This document shows positions 50,584 through 61,075 of a stretch of DNA of 64,000 bases, piece by piece (position 1 is the first letter of the stretch; every line of letters starts with the position of its first letter). Origin of the DNA: Flectonema sp. DT1601 (lineage: Eukaryota; Euglenozoa; Diplonemea; Diplonemida; Diplonemidae); contig OZ025858.1 in the NCBI GenBank assembly GCA_964019425.1, positions 310,001 to 374,000 of the forward strand. Direction: 5' to 3'. Made by a program: the position numbers and the translations under genes. A model generated the notes under the pieces. It did no database searches and was not told the origin of the DNA. It saw only the letters and a list, made by a program, of their open reading frames with translations.

Positions 50584-50984
50584 ATCTCCCTGCTATCCCC
50601 ATATCCCCACAATAATATTACACCTTTTCATTTTCTCTTTCCTTTTCTGGTCTTTTTTTTTTTCTTTTTTTTTCCTTTTTCATACAACGTTTTTTATTTA
50701 TATTTTATTTTATTTTTTTTATTTTTTCATGTTTGATTATTTCCTCTTCATATTTTTTTTTTCTTTCTTTTCTTTCTTTTTTTTTTTTTTTTTCTCTGCC
50801 TCTCTCTTAATTCTGTTCGTTTCTTTGAAACGAAAATTCATTTGAATATTATTCCTTGGTCAGCAACCATCATTGTCGCCCTTTGGGCCTGTTAAAAAAA
50901 AAAAAAAATAAAAAGAAAGTTTACATCGGGAATAGGGCAGGAGCCAAAAGCTCCCAGTCCGTTACTTCCCACTTTATCGAAATT
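50581..50984 (-). repeat. 380-bp repeat, copy B (inverted)
   Basis: Complete copy on the minus strand, including the 25-base extension (AGCATCTCCCTGCTATCCCC) that links the core to the satellite. With S1 it forms a mirror image of copy D plus array S2. Confidence 0.85.
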
Positions 50985-51367
50985 CACCTACGAAGGCTAC
51001 TTCGGTGCCCAACCCCGTCTCATCTTCCTACGCAAACTCAGGAGAGCTGGCTAACTTACGGCAGAGGGTACGAGAAGAGACTGAGAAGGCAGAGTTGGAG
51101 GCGCAGTTACGTCGCCTGGTTGCGGGAAACGAAGGCCCCCCGGCTACCGGTGGCGGGGGAGGCGACGACGCACAGCCGGAGATGGGTCCGTTGATGGGAG
51201 GATTGTCCTCCATCGACGTAGACGCTTGGTGGGGCGGAGGGGAGCACTGCAGAGAACTGCTGGAAGCGAAGGCAGGAACGAACCCCCGACCACAGGCACA
51301 CGAAGCGCAGGCGCGCCTAAGAGAGCTCGGCATGCTGATGTCGAGATTACCGGCTGTCGAAAGTAAA
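50985..51367 (+). pseudogene. GC-rich fossil coding block 1 of an unidentified mobile element
   Basis: About 380 bases of clearly GC-rich, coding-like sequence (SGELANLRQRVREETEKAEL; then a Gly-rich stretch) between repeat copy B and repeat copy C, which lie in opposite orientations around it. It encodes a charged helical segment of gag-like or ORF1-like character. It is an incomplete fossil, interrupted by repeats. The family is uncertain; a tyrosine-recombinase retroelement of DIRS type is one possibility because of the inverted flanking repeats. Confidence 0.4.
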
Positions 51368-51622
51368 ATTTCGATAAAGTGGGAAGTAACGGACTGGGAG
51401 CTTTTGGCTCCTGCCCTATTCCCGATGTAAACTTTCTTTTTATTTTTATTTTTTTTTAACAGGCCCAAAGGGCGACAATGATGGTTGCTGACCAAGGAAT
51501 AATATTCAAATGAATTTTCGTTTCAAAGAAACGAACAGAATTAAGAGAGAGGCAGAGAAAAAAAAAAAAAAAAGAAAGAAAAGAAAAGAAAAAAAAAAAA
51601 TGAAGAGGAAATAATCAAACAT

Positions 51623-51658
<36 letters not shown>

Positions 51659-51660
51659 TA
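51368..51660 (+). repeat. 380-bp repeat, copy C, left part
   Basis: Starts like the other copies and runs to the A-run after AATCAAACATG, where it turns into an (AT)n tract and is cut by the insertion at 51661. Its right part resumes at 55249. Confidence 0.8.
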
Positions 51661-52034
51661 TCAGTCATTCCTTTTTTTTGCGAACAAATTCTGGACACTG
51701 AAAAAAAATTTCAAAAAAAAATTGTAAAAATTTCGATCGAAGCGGCATTTTAATGCGCTGCATCGTTGGGTTCATTTCCGTCCGAAATCGGGAGGTTGGC
51801 ATCACATACTTGTCTCCCGAATTGAGAAAAGAGATTTTGCGGTTTACTAAATCAGCTCAGCCGTGGACAAGTACCAAAACTAAAAATTAATCGAAGGGTC
51901 TAATTTTACACTGCTGGCCCAGCGGGATCCAGAGAAAAAATAATCGAGCAAAAATATATTAAAGAGTACTAAGCATGTGCCGGTGAGGCAGATTGTTACT
52001 ACCTGTCTTTTTGGACCTACTTTGATACTTAATG

Positions 52035-52421
52035 AATTTCGATAAGGTGGGAAGTAACGGACTGGGAGCTTTTGGCTCCTGCCCTATTCCCGTTGTAAAC
52101 TTTCTTTTTATTTTTATTTTTTTTAACAGGCCCAAAGGGCGACAATGATGGTTGCTGACCAAGGAATAATATTCAAATGAATTTTCGTTTCAAAGAAACG
52201 AACAGAATTAAGAGAGAGGTAGAGAAAAAAAAAAAAAAAAAAGAAAGAATAGAAAAAAATATGAAGAGGAAATAATCAAACATGAAAAAAAAAAAATAAA
52301 ATAAAATATAAATAAAAACGTTGTATGAAAAAGGAAAAAAAAAAAAAAAAAAGACCAGAAAAGGAAAGAGAAAATGAAAAGGTATAATATTATTGTGGGG
52401 ATATGAGGATAGCAGGGAGAT

Positions 52422-52430
<9 letters not shown>
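52035..52430 (+). repeat. 380-bp repeat, copy D with satellite linker
   Basis: Full copy starting GAATTTCGATAAGGTGGGAA and ending with the linker ATGAGGATAGCAGGGAGATG before a T-run that opens array S2. Very similar to copies A and B. Confidence 0.85.
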
Positions 52431-52458
<28 letters not shown>

Positions 52459-52852
52459 TATTTAAAAAAAGGAAACAATCAGTTTAGCGTCTCGATCAGG
52501 ACGGAAAATAGAAATTAATCGACATAGTCGATCGATAGAAAAAAAACAATGATAACATTGTTTATTCTTTTTTTTTTTTTTTTTTTTTTTTAAATCCTTT
52601 TAATTATTTTAAAGAAAAAACAATCAGTTTAGCGTCTTGACCAGGACGGAAAATAGAAAGTAATCGACATAGTCGATCGATAAAAAAAAAACAATGATAA
52701 CATTGTTTATTCCTTTTTTTTTTTTTTTTTTTTTTTATTCTTTTTATTTATTTTTAAAGAAAAAACAATCAGTTTAGCGTCCTGACCAGGACGGAAAATT
52801 GAAAGTGATCGACATAGTCGATCGATAAAAAAACAATGATAGCATTGTTTAT

Positions 52853-52891
<39 letters not shown>

Positions 52892-54496
52892 CTTTTAATT
52901 ATTTTTTAAAGAAAAAACAATCAGTTTAGCGTCTTGACCAGGACGGAAAATAGAAAGTGATCGACATAGTCGATCGATAAAAAACAATGATAACATTGTT
53001 TATTCTTTTTTTTTTTTTTTTTTTTTTTAATCCTTTTTATTATTTTAAAGAAAAAACAATCAGTTTAGCGTCTTGACCAGGACGGAAAATAGAAAGTGAT
53101 CGACATAGTCGATCGATAAAAAAACAATGATAACATTGTTTATTCTTTTTTTTTTTTTTTTTTTTTTAAATTCTTTTTAATTATTTTTAAAGAAAAAAAC
53201 GGAAAATAAAAATTAGTCGACAAAGTCGAACGATATAAAAAAAAAACAATGATAACATTGTTTATTCTTTTTTTTTTATTTTTTTTTATATTCTTTTTTA
53301 ATAATTTTGAAAAAAAAACAATCAGTTTAGCGTCTTGACCAGGACGGAAAATAGAAAGTAATCGACATAGTCGATCGATAAAAAAAAACAATGATAACAT
53401 TGTTTACTCTTTTTTTTTTTTTTTTTTTTAAATTCTTTTTATTTATTTTTAAAAAGAAAAAAAAACGGAAAATAGAAATTAGTCAACAAAGTCGAACGAT
53501 AAAAAAAAAAACAATGATAACATTGTTTATTCTTTTTTTTTTATTTTTTTTTATATTCTTTTTTATTAATTTTGAAAAAAAAAAAACAATCAATTTAGCG
53601 TCTTGACCAGGACGGAAAATAGAAAGTGATCGACATAGTCGATCGATAAAAAAAAACAATGATAACATTGTTTATTCTTTTTTTTTTTTTTTTTTAAATC
53701 CTTTTTTTTTTTTTTTTTAAAGAAAAAACAATCAGTTTAGCGTCTTGACCAGGACGGAAAATAGAAAGTAATCGACATAGTCGATCGATAAAAAAAAGAC
53801 AATGATAACATTGTTTATTCTTTTTTTTTATTTTAAATTCTTTTTATTTAATTTTTAAAAAGAAAAAAAAAAACGGAAAATAGAAATTAGTCAACAAAGT
53901 CGAACGATAAAAAAAAAACAATGATAACATTGTTTATTCTTTTTTTTTTATTTTTTTTTGTATTCTTTTTTATTAATTTTGAAAAAAAACAATCAGTTTT
54001 GCGTCTTGACCAGGACGGAAAATAGAAAGTGATCGACATAGTCGATCGATAAAAAAACAATGATAACATTGTTTATTTTTTTTTTTTTTTTTTTTTTTAA
54101 ATCCTTCTTATTATTTTTTAAAGAAAAAACAATCAGTTTAGCGTCTTGACCAGGACGAAAAATAGAAAGTGATCGACATAGTCAATCGATAAAAAAACAA
54201 TGATAACATTGTTTATTCTTTTTTTTTTTTGTTTTTTTTTTTAAATCCTTCTTATTATTTTTTAAAGAAAAAACAATCAGTTTAGCGTCTTGACCAGGAC
54301 GGAAAATAGAAAGTAATCGACATAGTCGATCGATAAAATAAAAACAATGATAGCATTGTTTATTCCTTTTTTTTTTTTTTTTTTTTATTCTTTTTATTTA
54401 TTTTTAAAGAAAAAACAATCAGTTTAGCGTCCTGACCAGGACGGGAAATAGAAAGTGATCGACATAGTCGATCGATAAAAAAACAATGATAACATT

Positions 54497-54527
<31 letters not shown>

Positions 54528-54845
54528 TTTATTCTTTTTATTTATTTTTTAAAGAAAAAACAATCAGTTTAGCGTCTTGACCAGGACGGAAAATAGAAAT
54601 TAGTCGACAGAGTCGATCGATAAAAAAAACAATGATAACATTGTTTATTCTTTTTTTTTTTTTTTTTTTTTTTTAAATTCTTTTTATTTATTTTTTAAGG
54701 GAAAAAAACGGAAAATAAAAATTAGTCGACAAAGTCGAACGATAAAAAAACAATGATAACATTGTTTATTCTTTTTTTTTTTTTTTTTTTTTTTAATTCT
54801 TTTTATTTATTTTTTAAAGAAAAAACAATCAGTTTAGCGTCCTGT
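52431..54845 (+). repeat. Hairpin satellite array S2 (17 units)
   Basis: Seventeen units of about 115-150 bp. Each long unit carries GTCTTGACCAGGAC, ATCGACATAGTCGAT and AACAATGATAACATTGTT, three small inverted repeats separated by A/T runs. Short units (for example around 53246, 53511, 53917 and 54751) lack the first block and have GTCGACAAAGTCGAAC instead. Long and short units tend to alternate around 53.1-54.0 kb. The array stops abruptly at GCGTCCTG. Confidence 0.92.
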
Positions 54846-55248
54846 CATTATCACCACCACAGATGCAACATTTTCCTTACATAATTGCTACTAGGGTTGA
54901 TTTGTTAGTAAAAAGGTGCATATCTCTTGAGTGCGGGAGAAGGGGGAAAAAATAGTAAAAAAAAAAAAATTAGGGGTGTTTTTTACTCAGATTTTCTCGA
55001 TCTTTCCATTCCAGGTCTGGGATTAATATTTATCATTGAGTAGTACCAAGGAAATTTTGCAAAGAGACGTTTATCTCTTTTTAGCAGCACTTACCATGTT
55101 TAAAAGTATATCCCTATGCCTAATTTTACAGATCGCACCCTCCCCGATTCCAAAAAATAAAAAATCGAGCAAAAGTAACATATCGTGTAACCTTGCTCAG
55201 GCGGTGAGAAAAAGGTGTTTTTTGTTCGCAAAAAAAAGGAATGACTGA

Positions 55249-55376
55249 TATATATAAATAAAAAAACGTTGTATGAAAAAGGAAAAAAAAAGAAAAAAAA
55301 AAGACCAGAAAAGGAAAGAGAAAATGAAAAGGTATAATATTATTGTGGGGATATGAGGGATAGCAGGGAGATGCTC
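55249..55376 (+). repeat. 380-bp repeat, copy C, right part
   Basis: Resumes at TATATATAAATAAA and continues through AACGTTGTATGAAAAAGG to TTATTGTGGGG and the satellite linker. It matches exactly the portion missing from 51368-51660, which shows that the 3.6 kb between is an insertion. Confidence 0.8.
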
Positions 55377-55516
55377 TTTTTTTTTTTTTTTTTTTTTTTC
55401 TTATTTATTATTTAAAAAAAGGAAACAATCAGTTTAGCGTCTCGATCAGGACGGAAAATAGAAATTAATCGACATAGTTGATCGATAGAAAAAAAACAAT
55501 GATAACATTGTTTGTT

Positions 55517-55549
<33 letters not shown>

Positions 55550-57055
55550 TTTTTAATTATTTTAAAGAAAAAACAATCAGTTTAGCGTCTTGACCAGGAC
55601 GGAAAATAGTAAGTAATCGACATAGTCGATCGATAAAAAAAAAACAATGATAACATTGTTTATTCCTTTTTTTTTTTTTTTTATTCTTTTTATTTATTTT
55701 TAAAGAAAAAACAATCAGTTTAGCGTCCTGACCAGGACGGAAAATAGAAAGTAATCGACATAGTCGATCGATAAAAAAAACAATGATAACATTGTTTATT
55801 CTTTTTTTTTTTTTTATTTTAATTCTTTTTATTTATTTTTAAAAAGAAAAAAAATGGAAAATAGAAATTAGTCAACAAAGTTGAACGATAAAAAAAAACA
55901 ATGATAACATTGTTTATTCTTTTTTTTTTTATTTTTTTTATATTCTTTTTTATTAATTTTGAAAAAAAAAACAATCAGTTTAGCGTCTTGACCAGGACGG
56001 AAAATAGAAAGTAATCGACATAGTCGATCGATAAAAAAAACAATGATAACATTGTTTATTCTTTTTTTTTTTTTATTTTAAATTCTTTTTATTTATTTTT
56101 TAAAGAAAAAAAACGGAAAATAGAAATTAGTCGACAAAGTCGAACGGTAAAAAAAAAAACAATGATAACATTGTTTATTCTTTTTTTTTTTATTTTTTTT
56201 ATATTCTTTTTTATTAATTTTGAAAAAAAAAACAATCAGTTTAGCGTCTTGACCAGGACGGAAAATAGAAAGTAATCGACATAGTCGATCGATAAAAAAA
56301 AACAATGATAACATTGTTTATTCTTTTTTTTTTTTTTTTTTTTAAATTCTTTTTATTTATTTTTTAAAGAAGAAAAAACGGAAAATAGAAATTAGTCAAC
56401 AAAGTCGAACGATAAAATAAAACAATGATAACATTGTTTATTCTTTTTTTTTATTTTTTTTTTTTAATATTTTTTTTTATTTTGAAAAAAAACAATCAGT
56501 TTAGCGTCTTGACCAGGACGGAAAATAGAAAGTAATCGACATAGTCGATCGATAAAAAAAAAACAATGATAACATTGTTTATTCTTTTTTTTTTTTTTTT
56601 TTTTTTTTTTAATTCTTTTTATTTATTTTTTAAAGAAAAAAAAAACGGAAAATAGAAATTAGTCAACAAAGTCGAACGATAAAAAAAACAATGATAACAT
56701 TGTTTATTCTTTTTTTTTATTTTTTTTTTTAATATTTTTTTTTATTTTGAAAAAAAAAAAACAATCAGTTTAGCGTCTTGACCAGGACGGAAAATAGAAA
56801 GTAATCGACATAGTCGATCGATAAAAAAAAACAATGATAACATTGTTTATTCTTTTTTTTTTTATTTTAAATTCTTTTTATTTATTTTTTAAAGAAAAAA
56901 AAACGGAAAATAGAAATTAGTCGACAAAGTCGAACGATAAAAAAAAACAATGATAACATTGTTTATTCTTTTTTTTTTGTATTTTTTTTAATATTCTTTT
57001 TTATTAATTTTGAAAAAAAAAACAATCAGTTTAGCGTCTTGACCAGGACGGAAAA
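55377..57055 (+). repeat. Hairpin satellite array S3 (about 12 units)
   Basis: Same unit as S2, near 55497, 55645, 55779, 55896, 56038, 56159, 56311, 56421, 56562, 56687, 56830 and 56946. From 55.8 kb on, long and short units alternate strictly, making a dimeric repeat of about 260 bp. It joins GC-rich block 2 directly at GGAAAATAG. Confidence 0.92.
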
Positions 57056-57655
57056 TAGAGCCCTGGAGGACGCGGAACGGCTGCTGGCCGACTTAGCGAA
57101 GGCGAACGTGGCTCGTCTGGAAGTGCTGAGAGAGGGGGTGACGGGAGGCGGCTGGATGAGCGCGCAGGAGATGGAGGATGCCCACTTTGTGGCGCCCGCC
57201 GTCCCGCCTTTTCTGCGGGCTATGTGGGGGAAGAAAGGGAAAGCAGAGAAGACACAGCCACAGAGGAACCCCGCAACGAAGAGTCGCCACCTCCATGTTA
57301 GAAGGGTTAGGTGTGCTCTCGGTGAAGGATGTTGGACGGCCGAGGACACGGGAAGGTGCGGTGACGAAGAAGAGTGCAGTGTCACTGACAAAATCGGCGT
57401 TGCGGGTGGTGGGGGATGCGCTGTCGAATTCGAGGTGGCGGTCTCTGGAGGCAGCTCAACGACGTTTGGTCCAGTTCCGGAACAACTGGCACGAGGCAAC
57501 AGGAGTATTGTTGTCGTGGGACCTAGCCATCATCTACTGGGTAGAAAGGCAAAGGTCTCGGACCGAGGGTCCGATTTCAAATTCCTCAGCGCTCGAGTAC
57601 GTGGGGCGAGCCCAAGCGGCGCTGCGACGGACGGGAGCATCAAGCTTATCAAAAA
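57056..57655 (+). pseudogene. GC-rich fossil coding block 2 of an unidentified mobile element
   Basis: About 600 bases of GC-rich coding-like sequence starting sharply at the end of array S3. The first part encodes a helical acidic segment (LEDAERLLADLAKANVARLE). A later part, in another frame, has a run ending SWDLAIIYWVERQRS that resembles the helical core-binding domain of tyrosine recombinases. It is a broken fossil with a few breaks. The family is not certain; DIRS-like or Crypton-like are candidates. Composition matches block 1 and the ORF at 29257. Confidence 0.4.
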
Positions 57656-59279
57656 AAAAAAAAAGCGAACTCCAACCTCAACGAACTTTCATGATCGCAG
57701 AAGAATCTTTTTAGATGACGATTGCTAAGTTCTAGTTTCTATTAGTATTTATTTATTTGTATTATTTTGTCGATATGTTTATGTCCGTCAGATCATAACG
57801 TTAATCAGATTAATTGTCAACTGTTAATTGTAAATGGTCTAAACCCCAATCCAAGTTCCCAAGGCTTGGCATAGATTTGAGTGACGCCTTACTGGCCTCC
57901 TCATCCTCTATGAGTGGTGAGGGGGCCAGCAATGGTTTTTTTTTTTTTTTTTCTCTTATCTCTTTTTTTTCTTTTTCTTTTACTCTAATATGAAATATTT
58001 TTGAACAAAATGTGATTATTAATTTAAAAAAAAAAAAAAAAAAAAATAATGTAAATGAATAATAAAAAAAAAAAAAAAAAACATGCCTTGGGAATACAAC
58101 CAAAGCCCCAATTAATCGGTCCTTTCTTTTTTCCTTCTTGTCAAGTGATCGCTCCACTCGTCGATCACCAAAACCGATTGTATTTATATCTGTTCTTTTC
58201 TCAACGATCGGCTATACCGATCATTTTTTTAAAAATAATTGTTTTCTTCTTCTCGACGATCAGATCCAATTGATCGACCTTTTTTTCTTTTTTTTTTTTC
58301 CTTTATTCTTTCCATCCCTCCCGCTCCCCTTATTTTAATAAAAACAAGATCAGCTCAGCTTGATCGTTAATCTTTTTTTTTTTTTTTAAATTTAAACTGA
58401 TTGTATTTATATCTGGTTATTTTTTCTCAACGATCGGCTATGCCGATCGACCTTTAAAATAATTGTCTTCTTCTTCTCGACGATCAGATCCAATTGATCG
58501 ACCTTTTTTTTTTTTCCTTTATTCCTCCCATCCCTCCCGCTCCCCTTATTTTAATAAAAACAAGATCAGCTCAGCTTGATCGTTATTTATTTATTTATTT
58601 TTTTTTTTTTTTGTTGGTCCTAGTCAAGACCTTAAACTGACTAATCGGTCTTAACTTTAACTAAGTGAATGAACCCTTCCCGTTTTCCTTTTCCCTTTAT
58701 TACTCTCTATCTGGTCTGTTATGTCATAAATCTCATTTAATTTTATCATTCATTTTAATTTTCACTGTTTCCCATCTACATTTTATTTTCAAATAGTTCC
58801 GGTCTGTCTTTAATGTTAAATAAAACTGATCATGTTAACTCAATATTTTTTTTTTTTTATGTGCAAGAGATACCAACACGCAAGAGATACCAACGCACAT
58901 ACGAGATACCAGCACTTCCGAGATACCGACACACAAGAGATACCAAGACACTTAAGATACCAGCAAGGACAATGAGAGGTAGAATGAACTCTCCTCCTTG
59001 TGTCCGATCCTGATTATTTTTTGTTGAATTGGTAGTATTACCTCAGTTTGCTACTCTCGTATCTGTGTTGTGTTAACTCATGTAAGTGATCTTAACTCCT
59101 GTTAAATAAAAAAAAAAAAAAAAAAAAGAAATTAAAAAAGAAGAATTTTCAAACGAAGTAAAAACAACCCCTGCCACCCATTATGATCAATTCCGCTTGT
59201 TTTTTTTTTTTTTTTTTTTTTCTTTTCTTCAAATATAAAAAAAAAAAAAAAAAAAAAAATTAAAAATTATAAAAGATGA
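57656..59279. other. Repeat-rich stretch without genes
   Basis: Contains a direct duplication: 58138-58375 and 58388-58590 share CTCAACGATCGGCTATRCCG, CTTCTTCTCGACGATCAGAT and ACAAGATCAGCTCAGCTTGA, i.e. small inverted repeats separated by T-runs, the same design as the satellite but with different words. 58862-58975 has six loose repeats of GAGATACCARCAC. Long A/T runs lie at 58025-58081, 59107-59130 and 59200-59260. No gene is supported. Confidence 0.6.
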
Positions 59280-59512
59280 AACAATGTTATCATTGTTTTT
59301 TTTATCGATCGACTATGTCGATTACTTTCTATTTTCCGTCCTGGTCAAGACGCTAAACTGATTGTTTTTTTTTTTTTAAAAAATTAATAAAAAGAATATA
59401 AAAAAAAAAAAAGAATAAACAATGTTATCATTGTTTTTTTTTTTATCGATCGACTATGTCGATCACTTTCTATTTTCCGTCCTGGTCAAGACGCTAAACT
59501 GATTGTTTTTTT
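59280..59512 (-). repeat. Hairpin satellite S4 (2 units, reverse orientation)
   Basis: Two long-type units in the same orientation as S1, near 59284 and 59419. They end at CTGATTGTTTTTTTTTGG and merge into the 20-bp minisatellite. Confidence 0.9.
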
Positions 59513-59712
59513 TTGGGCAATGGCCCAAAATACCCCACTTTTTTTGCAAATGGCCCAAAATACCCCAAAGTGGCCCAAAATACCCCAAAATGGCCCAAAA
59601 TACCCCAAAGTGGCCCAAAATACCCCAAAGTGGCCCAAAATACCCCAAAATGGCCCAAAATACCCCAAAATGGCCAAAATACCCCAAAATGGCCCAAAAT
59701 ACCCCAAAATAC
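59513..59712 (+). repeat. 20-bp minisatellite (about 9-10 copies)
   Basis: Unit TGGCCCAAAATACCCCAAAR, nearly perfect, with one shortened copy near 59670. Because 20 is not a multiple of three, every frame is open and reads the same 20-residue cycle, so the overlapping ORFs here are artefacts. Confidence 0.95.
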
Positions 59713-59822
59713 ACCGAACCTCGGGCTTTGAACTTGTAAGTCAATTTGTGTACAGGAAGGCTCCCACAGGTTCAATTTATTCGGATTTATAACAACTTTC
59801 TCCTCAGCTAGTTCCTCAAAAA

Positions 59823-60077
59823 ATGTCATCAGCAACCGAGAATTTTGACCTGTCTAATTCAGAATACAGCGATTCTAATTCAGAATACAGTGATTCTAAT
59901 TCAGAATGCAGCGATTCTGAATCGGCTAACTCCTCCTACTTCTCTCACTCCCACTCCTCCCAGTCTTCCTCGCTGCCTGAGGGTATCTCCTATATAATTG
60001 TCAGCATTGGGGATATTTTGGGTTCTGAGGAAATCCACCAAGTCCTGGGCCAGGTACCCAGGCCAGGCCTCACCTAA
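59823..60077 (+). CDS. Ser/Asp-rich ORF of 84 residues, uncertain
   Basis: Starts MSSATENFDLSNSEYSDSNS after an A-run. The first 40 residues are built from an 18-base repeat (SDSNSE cycle), followed by a poly-Ser/His stretch and a more normal segment (YIIVSIGDILGSEEIHQVLG). It may be the first exon of a longer gene or a piece of the repeat unit next to it. No recognised domain. Confidence 0.35.
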   Translation: MSSATENFDLSNSEYSDSNSEYSDSNSECSDSESANSSYFSHSHSSQSSSLPEGISYIIVSIGDILGSEEIHQVLGQVPRPGLT

Positions 60078-60119
60078 TTACACACTAATTCTTCTTTGCA
60101 TTCCAACAAGAAGGTCTGG

Positions 60120-61075
60120 TTCTAAGTGCAACATAAGTGTTGACTGGTGCCACGCATTACGGAAAGAAAAGTAGCGTTGCATATTGACCTGTGGCAAGTC
60201 GGCGCTACCAAATGACAGTCTGATGATCCACGGCAGGCGTTTGCAGAAAGAAAATTGCTGTTATTTGCCTTTGTCACGGAATTTTTTTTTTTTTTTTTAC
60301 CACTTTTTGTGCCACTCGCCTCCAAAAAAACATGAGTACATCTTTTTTTATGGTTATCTCTCGGTCTATCGGCCCCGAAAAGTCTTCACAAATTTCTGGG
60401 TGGAGAAAAAAGTTTTGCAGTTGTTTGCCAGTCAAAACTTACGCAGCACTGTAAGCTGGCCAGGCCTAGCTACTTCCGTACTGGGAATGAGGCTTCTGTT
60501 TCTTCCTGCTAGCAGGCCTGGTGCTAAGTGCTACGTAATAGTGTCACGCATTACAGGAATAATATTAGGTTGCTCAGAAGTGCTATGTAAGCAGGCCAGG
60601 CCTAGCTACTTCCGTACTGGGAATGAGGCTTCTGTTTCTTCCTGCTAGCAGGCCTGGTGCTGAGTGCTACGTAATAGTGTCACGCATTACAGGGATTCGA
60701 GCTCATGATGTAAGCGCCAGGCCTAGCTACTTCCGTACTGAGAATGAGGCTTCTGTTTCTTCCAGCAAGCAGGCCTGGTGCTAAGTGCTACGTAAGTGTT
60801 GAATGGTGTCACGCATTACGGGAAGAAAGGTAGAGTGTTGCATGTTAACCTGTTGCAGGTTGGCACTACCAAATGACCTGATGACCCACGGGGGGGCGTT
60901 TGCTGAAAGAGAATTGCTGCTTTTGCAGTTATTTGCCTTTGTCATGGGATTTTTTTTTTTTTTTTTTTTACTGCTTTTTGTGCCACTCACCTCCAAGAAA
61001 TCATGGTTACACCTTTTTTATGGTTATCCCTTGGCCTATCGATCTCGAAAAGGCTTCACAAATCCCTGAGGAGAA
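60120..61075. repeat. Complex tandem duplication with three 95-bp core copies
   Basis: A 290-base segment at 60125-60410 recurs at 60782-61070 at roughly 80-85 percent identity by eye, including its T-run and the phrase CTTTTTGTGCCACTC. Between them a core of about 95 bases (AGGCCTAGCTACTTCCGTAC through CACGCATTACAG) occurs three times, at 60462, 60599 and 60718. All copies point the same way. No ORF survives. Confidence 0.85.

Larger units (their letters stand above)
51661..55248. mobile_element. Insertion with perfect 28-bp inverted ends, in repeat copy C
   Basis: 51661-51688 (TCAGTCATTCC, T8, GCGAACAAA) is the exact reverse complement of 55221-55248. Both edges sit in TATATA sequence, consistent with insertion at a TA site with a short TA-type duplication. 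The element's own DNA seems to be only 51661-52034 and 54846-55248 (about 780 bases, no transposase), which would make it non-autonomous. The middle is a later insertion of repeat copy D plus array S2. Confidence 0.78.

Noticed and set aside
50856-51495. ORFs beginning MVSNHHCRPLGLLKK on both strands
   Set aside because: They start inside copies of the 380-bp repeat and read through its A-run; identical starts come from repeat copies, not from a gene.
53140-53668. Repeated minus-strand ORFs beginning MLSLFFFIDRL
   Set aside because: Translations of satellite units, recurring in each array with no selection on codons.
52431-57055. CRISPR-like reading of the satellite
   Set aside because: Spaces between conserved words are A/T runs, not unique spacers.
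59520-59712. Telomere-like CCCCAAAA words
   Set aside because: They alternate with TGGCCCAAAA in a 20-bp unit and lie inside the contig; not a telomeric repeat.
59503-59835. Several overlapping ORFs over the 20-bp minisatellite
   Set aside because: All frames are open because the unit lacks stops. No conserved start, domain or codon pattern.
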